From NCBI GenBank assembly GCA_013153655.1, contig JAADEB010000071.1, positions 1 through 6,173 on the forward strand: a DNA stretch of 6,173 nt. Direction: 5' to 3'. Source of the stretch: Chlorobiota bacterium. Lineage in GTDB: Bacteria; Bacteroidota; Bacteroidia; Flavobacteriales; Flavobacteriaceae. Positions within the stretch are counted from its first letter, which is position 1, and every line of letters starts with the position of its first letter. Positions 1-5,175 of this stretch are shown piece by piece. The notes beneath the pieces are model-generated. The model had not been told where the DNA came from. It worked only from the letters and a program-made list of their open reading frames with translations, and did not search any database. Made by a program: the position numbers and the translations under genes.

Positions 1-189
1 CCACCATATGATCATCACAATCATTATGGCCGCCGTGTATTTCTTTAATTTCTTGTACGACGCTTCGCTACATTGACGCAACAACCGGCAATTATAACCC
101 GTAAGCATACATCCCAACCGGGTTAACCATCCGTTCTTACGTAAATATACGGGTTGCTCCCCCTTTTCGTTCGGTTTTGTTTCTTGCAT
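1..189 (-). CDS. DUF4407-type membrane protein, N-terminal fragment (cut by window edge)
   Basis: An open frame begins at ATG 187-189 and stays open for 63 codons to the left edge, so the C-terminus is missing. The first 20 residues are polar and charged. They are followed by a W-L-T-R-L-G-C stretch (residues 21-27), Gly-Tyr-Asn-Cys (31-34), a Q-C-S-E-A-S-Y-K-K segment (39-47) and then a hydrophobic run from about residue 51 (A-A-I-M-I-V-M-I-I-W-W) that looks like the first transmembrane helix. This layout matches my memory of Bacteroidota DUF4407 proteins, which carry several membrane helices and a coiled coil, but only the N-terminus is available. The start lies 24 bp after the stop of the coiled-coil gene, as third gene of the ARPP-1 operon. 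The leader is A-rich with no Shine-Dalgarno sequence. The family's function is unknown to me. The reading frame is fairly certain; the family name is moderately certain. Confidence 0.72.
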   Translation of the reverse strand, partial: MQETKPNEKGEQPVYLRKNGWLTRLGCMLTGYNCRLLRQCSEASYKKLKKYTAAIMIVMIIWW

Positions 190-213
190 AAGCTTGTTTT
201 TTATTTTTTAAGT

Positions 214-762
214 TTACAACTGCCTTCCGATATTTTGCATTCGATGATATGCCACGTATTCCTGACGAAATCCCGTCATAAAACTTTCACGTATGTGCAT
301 AAATGCCCCGTTCTCCTCCTCTTCGCGTATCTCGGTTTTCAATTTTTCCAACAATTCCTTTTCTTCCTGCAATTTGTCCATCTCCGAACGGATTCCCATG
401 GCCATATCATGCAAATTTTCCTTTTCGTAGTGTTTTAATTTTTCTTCCAGGTCCCTGAGCCTTTTGTCGAATATGTTTTCCACCTTTTGCACGTAATTGA
501 GCAATTTCCCTTTTATCGCCTTCAACACTTGATTGGCAAACTGCATATCCGGCACACGACGCGCCGCCTCCATGCCCGGTTTGGAAAAATCTTTCTGACA
601 TACGGTCAAAATGCTGTTTACATCCTTTACCTCAACGGTATAAATGATTTCATCCGTTCCGAAAATATCGGATTCGTTGGATGAACCTTCTCCCACGGCC
701 GTTTTGGGAACGCCGCCTCCAAAAAATGATTTGAGTTTCGAAAATAATCTCATAATACCCAT
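214..762 (-). CDS. Cytoplasmic coiled-coil protein, family not recognised
   Basis: This 182-residue protein has no signal peptide or membrane segment. The N-terminus (residues 1-20) is a short basic, aromatic stretch ending in Gly-Gly-Gly, followed by a Ser/Asp-rich linker to about residue 37. A globular part with beta-like character spans about 38-90 (I-I-Y-T-V-E-V-K and the segment after it). A long heptad-like, Glu/Lys-rich coiled coil covers about 91-150, and an aromatic tail ends the protein. It starts 18 bp after the ARPP-1 stop, and the DUF4407 gene follows 24 bp downstream, so all three are probably co-transcribed. A second in-frame ATG at 751-753 (residue 4) could be the true start; neither has a Shine-Dalgarno sequence. 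I do not recognise the family. The position between ARPP-1 and a membrane protein suggests a linking or scaffold role, which is inference only. Confidence 0.85.
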   Translation of the reverse strand: MGIMRLFSKLKSFFGGGVPKTAVGEGSSNESDIFGTDEIIYTVEVKDVNSILTVCQKDFSKPGMEAARRVPDMQFANQVLKAIKGKLLNYVQKVENIFDKRLRDLEEKLKHYEKENLHDMAMGIRSEMDKLQEEKELLEKLKTEIREEEENGAFMHIRESFMTGFRQEYVAYHRMQNIGRQL

Positions 763-780
763 AATATGTGTTGTTTTAGG

Positions 781-2025
781 TTATTCCTCTTCCGGTCCAT
801 TACCATTATCTTGTCCGCATCCTCCGTCTTCTTGCCTATCTTCTCCCCGGTTTTTCTTGTTCAATTCGTCCAACAATTTCCACAGTTCATCTTCCCTTTT
901 TCGTTCTTCCTCCGTCTTTTCCCCCCTGAGTCGTTCCCATCTTTTTTTTAGTCTTTCCCGCTCGGCTCTACGCGTTTCGGCATCAAACGATTCCCAATCG
1001 CGGCGATATTGTGCCTCATCCCTTCCGTGCCGTTCCGTCTCCTCGTCGTTATCGTTGCGAAACAGATTCATATGCACCACCCGTCCGTCCACCTCCAAGG
1101 CAAAACCCGACACCTGCGTGCTTTCCATGCGTACGTCCCGGCCCAATCCCGGCGATTTCGCCACAAACAAACGCCCCGTCAAAGCCAATTCCAACATAAC
1201 CGAAAACTTCTTACGCGCCTCTCCGGCCCGGTAGCGAACTTCCGTGTGCAGGTCCAGCAAGCCGCCGGACTTGTCGCCGCCCTTCAATACCGCATCCACC
1301 ACATAGCTTTTCAGGATTTTGGGATACAGACGTGCAAACACCCGCGGATTGGTAATGATATCCGCGCCCGTCAAGCGCCCGTTGATAAACACCACCACAC
1401 CCGTTTGACCTTTCCCGAGCGGAAAGGCTTCCGTCATACGCTCAATGCGTTTGCCGGCCGAACCCAACACATCCCGCAAGGCCGACGTTCGCGAACGGGT
1501 ACCCAAACGCTCCGAATAATTATCGATCGTATGCCACACCGCCGATTGATTCGATCGGTACGAATCCTTCCCTATGAGGTTCTTCGTCACATGAAATATT
1601 TTTTTTCGCCGCAATTCCGCAGGAACCCACGAATCCGTAGGACTGAAATCCTTTTTCCGGTACGACCACCGTCCCCGCTCCGTACAACTCACCGGAATCA
1701 CCGTCTCCTTGTCCGCCGGCAACAAAATGCTCGTGTTGAGCGTACGGTTTTGCTTGGCACCCTTGATTTCCTCGCCTTCGGCCAACAACACGTGTTGCCC
1801 GCATTGATTCACGGCCGAAAGCCTCGGCACCGATCCGCTTTCCGATACTTCCTTGATCGTCAAACATCCCCGCTCGAAACCTTCGTCCGAACTTATATAA
1901 TCCAAATCGTAGGCCGGTTCCATCACCGGCAAAACGATCATGTTGGCATAAGCCGACGGCTTGCCCGTATGCAAAGCTCCGGCAAACGCCCTTAAAATAG
2001 CTTGTATCTCTTTGTTGTAATTCAT
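781..2025 (-). CDS. ARPP-1 family protein (ARG- and phosphatase-associated protein 1) with charged C-terminal extension
   Basis: This 414-residue protein has no signal peptide and should be cytoplasmic. Residues 1 to about 322 match my memory of the ARPP-1 domain, named from comparative genomics for association with ADP-ribosylglycohydrolases and rhodanese/phosphatase proteins in NAD/ADP-ribose networks. Diagnostic stretches are a hydrophobic L-P-V segment (32-34), the strongly conserved E-G-E-E-I-K-G-A-K-Q-N-R-T-L-N block (83-97), the V-I-P-V-S-C-T-E-R-G-R-W block (109-120) and a domain-closing V-V-H-M-N-L-F (316-322). Clustered Glu, Cys114, Glu116 and Arg/Trp 119-120 could form an active site, but no reaction is established to my knowledge. 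From about 337 to 395 an Arg/Glu-rich helical extension follows, ending in a Gly/Asn/Asp/Glu tail. It is first in the operon, with a promoter block 42 bp before the start. The ARG gene at 4163 may be a functional partner. Confidence 0.87.
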   Translation of the reverse strand: MNYNKEIQAILRAFAGALHTGKPSAYANMIVLPVMEPAYDLDYISSDEGFERGCLTIKEVSESGSVPRLSAVNQCGQHVLLAEGEEIKGAKQNRTLNTSILLPADKETVIPVSCTERGRWSYRKKDFSPTDSWVPAELRRKKIFHVTKNLIGKDSYRSNQSAVWHTIDNYSERLGTRSRTSALRDVLGSAGKRIERMTEAFPLGKGQTGVVVFINGRLTGADIITNPRVFARLYPKILKSYVVDAVLKGGDKSGGLLDLHTEVRYRAGEARKKFSVMLELALTGRLFVAKSPGLGRDVRMESTQVSGFALEVDGRVVHMNLFRNDNDEETERHGRDEAQYRRDWESFDAETRRAERERLKKRWERLRGEKTEEERKREDELWKLLDELNKKNRGEDRQEDGGCGQDNGNGPEEE

Positions 2026-2067
2026 GTGATTTGTTTTTTAAAGGTTATTTCATTCGTTTTCTCACCT

Positions 2068-2103
2068 GCAAAACTAAACCCGCTTTATGCAGCCTATTTG
2101 CAA
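2068..2103 (-). promoter_or_regulatory. Promoter/operator block upstream of the ARPP-1 operon
   Basis: Read on the minus strand, the block contains TTGCAAATAGGCTGCA (2103-2088), 11 variable bases, and TAGTTTTGC (2076-2068). TAGTTTTG fits the Bacteroidota -7 consensus TAnnTTTG exactly. The usual -33 TTTG at 19-21 bp spacing is absent; the nearest TTG lies 24 bp upstream of the -7 box. The 16-mer instead has dyad character (TGCA pairing with TGCA around AAATAGGC or a shifted centre) and sits where the -33 contact would be, so it is probably bound by a regulator or an alternative sigma factor. An almost identical block precedes the second operon at 4016-4051, which is the strongest argument that it is functional. 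The start codon lies 42 bp downstream. Confidence 0.68.
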
Positions 2104-2131
2104 TCCGCACTTCATCACCGAAACAGGCGTT

Positions 2132-2554
2132 TCATTCGAAAATTCGCTCATACCATTCGGCCGGATCTTCCCTGATTTCCTCGTAATGCCGGTAAAGAAT
2201 CAAGGCCAAATCGAATTCCGCACGCTTGTCGTGATAGGCGTTCAGGGTCAGGTAACCGTAAAAATTTCCTTCCTCGTCCACCACCACCGGCGGATAATCC
2301 GCATAAGGATTCCAAGGCGAATAATCGCTGTAACGGCTTCCGTAGTCGCCGTACCGGTTCCAAATGGAATGTTCGTTGTAACGACTCCCGAAATCGCCGT
2401 ACGGATTCCAAATGGAACTTTCGTCGTACCGGCTGCAATTGAGGCATCCCAAAAACACGTGATGACCGCGCCCGCCGAAAATCAACAGCTCTTGCGCCGA
2501 AAGCGCCTTCGCCGGAATCCATACGAACCACAGGATTAAAAACCATTTTTTCAT
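2132..2554 (-). CDS. Small exported protein with three 16-residue Tyr/Trp/Asn repeats
   Basis: This 140-residue protein has a typical signal peptide (basic Lys2-Lys3, hydrophobic core 4-13, likely cleavage after A-L-S-A at 20), so it should reach the periplasm or beyond. After a G-G-R-G-H-H segment comes F-L-G-C-L-N-C (34-40), a Cys-x-x-Cys pair. Three tandem repeats follow at 41-56, 57-72 and 73-88, with consensus S-R-Y-x-x-x-S-I/P-W-N-P/R-Y-G/A-D-Y/F-G. A conserved-looking P-P-V-V-V-D-E-E-G-N-F-Y-G segment (88-100) and a charged helical tail complete it. I recall similar short exported proteins with this repeat and Cys pair in several bacterial groups, without a known function. Its ATG overlaps the upstream stop by four bases (ATGA), so it is translationally coupled and last in its operon. 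Confidence 0.87.
   Translation of the reverse strand: MKKWFLILWFVWIPAKALSAQELLIFGGRGHHVFLGCLNCSRYDESSIWNPYGDFGSRYNEHSIWNRYGDYGSRYSDYSPWNPYADYPPVVVDEEGNFYGYLTLNAYHDKRAEFDLALILYRHYEEIREDPAEWYERIFE
2291..2434 (-). repeat. Three tandem 48-bp coding repeats
   Basis: Three in-frame 48-bp units encode residues 41-88 of the small exported protein. The DNA is also similar: TTCCAAATGGAA occurs at 2358-2369 and again at 2406-2417, exactly 48 bp apart. The third unit has diverged (S-P-W-N in place of S-I-W-N, and Ala in place of Gly in Y-A-D). The arrangement points to internal duplication followed by divergence. Confidence 0.85.
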
Positions 2555-3042
2555 TCTTTTTCTTCTTTAATGGATTCGAGAATTTGTTTTTTCTTCCGTT
2601 GTTCACTTAGACCGGTTAAACTCAAAAAAGCCTTCACGGTAAAAAGCTGCACCACATAAAAGTCGTCCTTTTTCTCGGCTACCACCACATATTTTTTGCT
2701 ACCCCAAATTCCTTCGTCCAATTTTTCAAGACCTTCGGTAAATTCATTCAATATTTCCTTGTGTTTGGCATAGGATTCCGTGGCAATCTTTATGCTAAAA
2801 CAACGATAACTGTCATCGAAATAATAAATAAACACTACCGTATTGTCCCCGTCTTTGAATTCTTCCGTGTAATACATAAACCGGGTATCATCGATATGGT
2901 GCAGGGTTATTTCGTCGTTTTTACTGACAAACTCGAACAATTCATCCCCCAATCCTTGGGAAAACACGGGAAAAGCTGCAAACGTCGATAAAATGGCAAA
3001 CAAAACTTTCTTAATGTCTTTTTGAAATTTCATGGCATACAT
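2551..3042 (-). CDS. Small exported protein, family not recognised
   Basis: The protein has 163 residues from ATG 3040-3042, or 160 from ATG 3031-3033. Either start gives an N-terminus with several lysines, a hydrophobic core (L-F-A-I-L-S-T-F-A-A-F) and a likely signal-peptidase I site after V-F-S just before Gln, so it is probably periplasmic. The mature part alternates beta-like aromatic strands (F-M-Y-Y-T, V-V-F-I-Y-Y-F, Y-V-V-V-A, F-Y-V-V-Q-L-F) with a Lys/Glu-rich C-terminal helix. It has one mature Cys (in Y-R-C-F-S-I-K), no lipobox and no recognised motif. It is the middle gene of the exported operon, 63 bp after the TPR gene, and its stop overlaps the next start in ATGA. The upstream ATG sits in an AAGCTTATG context shared with the DUF4407 gene, which mildly favours the longer form. 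I do not recognise a family. Confidence 0.82.
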   Translation of the reverse strand: MYAMKFQKDIKKVLFAILSTFAAFPVFSQGLGDELFEFVSKNDEITLHHIDDTRFMYYTEEFKDGDNTVVFIYYFDDSYRCFSIKIATESYAKHKEILNEFTEGLEKLDEGIWGSKKYVVVAEKKDDFYVVQLFTVKAFLSLTGLSEQRKKKQILESIKEEKE

Positions 3043-3105
3043 AAGCTTATTGTTTTAGTGTATTCATTTTTGACAAATGGGTTTTCCTTCCTTTTGAATT
3101 TGATT

Positions 3106-3990
3106 TCAATTGCTTTCTCCGGTTTGTGAACCGCTATTTTTCTTTGCAAACGGATTCGGCTTATATTTCTTCTCCTTCAATGCTTTAAGATATTGCTGTG
3201 CCAGTTCCATATGTTTTACCCGGCGAAAATATCGTTTGGATTTCCTACGATCCACATAGTACAAAGCCAAGCCTCTAAACAGGTTCTTTATTTCCGAAGA
3301 ATACCACATGTTTTTAGTAATAAACAAGATATCCCCGTATTTCTCTCTTTTCATCAAATCAATCAATTCCGCCAACATTCTCAACTCCATATTATCCCGC
3401 CATTTGCGGTAATCGGCCGTATTGTTGACCCGGACGGCTTTCTCGGCATAGTTATAAGCATTCAATATTTGTCCCAGGCGGTAATAAGCAATACTTTTGT
3501 AAAGATAAGCCACGCCAAGGCCGGGTTGGATGCTCAGCATCCGGTCGGCCACGTTTATCGCCGCTTTGTATTGTCCGTTTTCCAAATAATTTTCCGCTCT
3601 TTTCTTCAATGTTTGCAAAGCCTGTAATTTCAGGCTCAACAAATTGTAATTCGGTTTATAGACATAATCGACATATTTAGGCGTAGCCGTCCGGTAACCC
3701 CTATAAGTATTGTTATCGCAGGACGATGAGTTGCCGGTCTTGTTTCCCGCTTCCTTCTTGGCCGCCTCACGGCCCATTAGAAATCCCCGGTTGTAGCCGT
3801 CCTTATAACTATCGGCACTTTCATCGATGCCGGGTACCGGAGGGACCGGTGCAATGGGAGGAACACATCCGATTTTGTTATCATAACAATAACCGTCCTT
3901 GTACCCCTGTTCAAACCCCCGGTCGAAAGCGGATTGCGCCTCAACGGCCAATCCCCACATAATGATTACGAGTAAAAAGATTTTTTTCAT
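3106..3990 (-). CDS. Exported TPR-like protein with Tyr/Gly/Asp-rich N-terminal region
   Basis: I place the start at ATG 3988-3990 (294 residues). A GTG at 4012-4014 extends the frame but lies just 3' of the -7 box, too close to serve as a start. Residues 1-18 form a signal peptide (Lys2-Lys3, a run of Ile/Leu/Val/Trp, A-V-E-A). Residues 21-75 have paired motifs: F-D-R-G-F-E-Q-G-Y-K-D-G-Y (22-34) and S-Y-K-D-G-Y-N-R-G-F-L-M-G (61-73), separated by a Cys-containing, Pro-rich linker (P-P-I-A-P-V-P-P-V-P). I recall such regions in other exported Bacteroidota proteins. Residues about 126-159 and 160-193 look like two TPR units (A-E-N-Y-L-E-N-G-Q-Y-K-A-A and the unit that follows), suggesting protein binding. 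The C-terminus is basic. It is the first gene of the exported operon, directly under the 4016-4051 promoter. Function unknown; a scaffold in the envelope is plausible. Confidence 0.85.
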   Translation of the reverse strand: MKKIFLLVIIMWGLAVEAQSAFDRGFEQGYKDGYCYDNKIGCVPPIAPVPPVPGIDESADSYKDGYNRGFLMGREAAKKEAGNKTGNSSSCDNNTYRGYRTATPKYVDYVYKPNYNLLSLKLQALQTLKKRAENYLENGQYKAAINVADRMLSIQPGLGVAYLYKSIAYYRLGQILNAYNYAEKAVRVNNTADYRKWRDNMELRMLAELIDLMKREKYGDILFITKNMWYSSEIKNLFRGLALYYVDRRKSKRYFRRVKHMELAQQYLKALKEKKYKPNPFAKKNSGSQTGESN

Positions 3991-4015
3991 AGCCAATAAT
4001 TTTGAATTCCACACG

Positions 4016-4051
4016 GCAAAACTACCCTCCTCTATTGCAGCCTATTTGCAA
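4016..4051 (-). promoter_or_regulatory. Promoter/operator block upstream of the exported-protein operon
   Basis: On the minus strand the block reads TTGCAAATAGGCTGCA (4051-4036), then 11 variable bases and TAGTTTTGC (4024-4016). The 16-mer and 9-mer are identical to those before the ARPP-1 operon, with the same spacing. Here the dyad is clearer: TTGCA and TGCAA flank the 7-bp AATAGGC (4051-4035). TAGTTTTG is a perfect TAnnTTTG -7 box, and no ordinary -33 element is seen. The chosen start of the TPR gene is 25 bp downstream. The block also lies about 110 bp upstream of the divergent ADP-ribosylglycohydrolase start, so a bound regulator might affect both directions. Confidence 0.7.
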
Positions 4052-4085
4052 CCGGTTTTTTTTAGGAAAAATTTTTATAAACCGG
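4052..4085 (+). repeat. Inverted repeat CCGGTTT / AAACCGG in the divergent intergenic region
   Basis: CCGGTTT (4052-4058) and AAACCGG (4079-4085) are perfect 7-bp inverted arms separated by 20 AT-rich bases. A further ACCGGTTCCGG lies at 4098-4108. The position between the divergent TPR and ADP-ribosylglycohydrolase genes fits an operator or a weak hairpin. The repeat alone does not tell which, and chance cannot be excluded. Confidence 0.4.
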
Positions 4086-4162
4086 CATCCATATCCCACC
4101 GGTTCCGGCATTCATCAGCTGTCGTTTTACATTTAAATACTAACTTGTACATAAAAAGAAAT

Positions 4163-5122
4163 ATGCCTTCTTCTTACTCATTCCATCGCATTTCCGGCGG
4201 CTTAACCGGCCTGGCCGTAGGCGACGCACTAGGCGTTCCCGTGGAATTTCTACCCCGCGAAATCCTGGACACACAACCCGTCACCGGTATGGCCGGCTAC
4301 GGCACTCATAACCAACCGCCCGGCACATGGTCCGACGATGCCGCCCTTGCCTTCTGCCTCGCCCAATCCTTGTGCGACACCGGCACCGTGGATTACCGGG
4401 ACATAGCCGCCCGTTTCGTCCGCTGGCTACGGGAAGGCTACTGGTCCGCCCGCGGCCAAGTGTTCGACGTAGGCATCACCACCGCCACCGCCATCGACCG
4501 GCTCGCCCGAGGCGTTCCGCCCACCCTCGCCGGCCCCGACGGCGAATACACCCAAGGCAACGGCGCCCTGATGCGCATCCTGCCCTTGGCTTTCTATTTT
4601 CACAAACATTATCCCGGTGATGAAAAATTCCTAAACATCATCCACAACGTTAGCAAACTTACCCATGGCCATCCCGTTTGTCAAATGGCTTCGGTCGTCT
4701 ATATCCGAACGGCCTTGCACCTGCTCCAAGGACGCTCCGCCACGGAAGCCTACCGGCAAAGCATCCGGGAAATTCCCCGCCTCTACGCCCGGCATCCTTT
4801 CGAAACCTATCTCGAAAAGTTCCGGCGCATCCTCCAAGGCGACCTGCCCGAACTTCCCCGCACCCAAATCAAATCGTCCGGCTACGTAATCCACACCCTC
4901 GAAGCCGCCCTCTGGTCCTTGCTTACTACCAACGATTTCAAACAAGCGGTACTTACGGCCGTCAATCTCGGCCACGACACCGACACCACCGGCTCCGTCA
5001 CCGGCGGATTGGCCGGCATCCTCTACGGCTACGACGCCATTCCCGCTCCATGGCGCCAAACCTTGGCCCGGCATGATGAAATCTTGGATTTGGCCGAATG
5101 CTTGGCTGTCAAAAAAATATGA
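4163..5122 (+). CDS. ADP-ribosylglycohydrolase (DraG/ARH family)
   Basis: The 319-residue length is typical of the family. These enzymes hydrolyse ADP-ribose from proteins, nucleic acids or small molecules using two metal ions, normally Mg or Mn. Visible signatures are G-L-A-V-G-D-A-L-G (16-24), T-W-S-D-D (56-60 region, with Ser57-Asp58-Asp59 as first metal-ligand set), G-N-G-A-L-M-R (132-138), L-T-H-G-H-P (166-171) and N-L-G-H-D-T-D-T-T-G-S-V-T-G-G-L-A-G (268-285), where Asp272, Asp274 and Thr275 are the second ligand set. All core residues are present, so it should be active. Ser57 replaces the commoner Thr, and Ala60 stands where Ser/Thr is usual. No signal peptide, so cytoplasmic. I chose ATG 4163 because the family's N-terminal motif follows directly; the frame is open upstream to 3899 but that part overlaps the divergent gene. 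Codon use is GC-rich (42 of 60 bases at 4441-4500). Substrate unknown. Confidence 0.95.
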   Translation: MPSSYSFHRISGGLTGLAVGDALGVPVEFLPREILDTQPVTGMAGYGTHNQPPGTWSDDAALAFCLAQSLCDTGTVDYRDIAARFVRWLREGYWSARGQVFDVGITTATAIDRLARGVPPTLAGPDGEYTQGNGALMRILPLAFYFHKHYPGDEKFLNIIHNVSKLTHGHPVCQMASVVYIRTALHLLQGRSATEAYRQSIREIPRLYARHPFETYLEKFRRILQGDLPELPRTQIKSSGYVIHTLEAALWSLLTTNDFKQAVLTAVNLGHDTDTTGSVTGGLAGILYGYDAIPAPWRQTLARHDEILDLAECLAVKKI

Positions 5123-5175
5123 TTTCAAAAGACTAAAAAATCAATGCCATTCTTTTAAATTTCAATATTCAGGTA

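Noticed and set aside
644..1234. Plus-strand open frame of 196 codons, Ser/Pro/Phe-rich
   Set aside because: It spans the boundary of two reverse-strand genes and its low-complexity composition mirrors their Glu/Arg-rich codons.
1009..1995. Long plus-strand open frame of 328 codons opposite the ARPP-1 gene
   Set aside because: It is antisense to a recognisable gene, is rich in Arg/His/Pro as expected of a shadow frame, and shows no domain.
2120..2133. GAAAC-AGGC-GTTTC hairpin at the end of the exported operon
   Set aside because: The stem is only 5 bp, overlaps the stop codon and has no T-run after it on the minus strand, so it is not a convincing terminator.
3991..4014. GTG start for the TPR protein
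   Set aside because: The GTG lies 1 bp downstream of the conserved promoter block, whereas ATG 3990 gives a clean signal peptide.
3899..4162. N-terminal extension of the ADP-ribosylglycohydrolase frame
   Set aside because: It overlaps the divergent TPR gene and its promoter, and the family normally begins close to the G-D-A-L-G motif, so ATG 4163 is preferred.
4631..5128. Minus-strand open frame of 165 codons opposite the ADP-ribosylglycohydrolase
   Set aside because: Glycine-rich shadow of a high-GC gene whose family motifs are clear on the plus strand.
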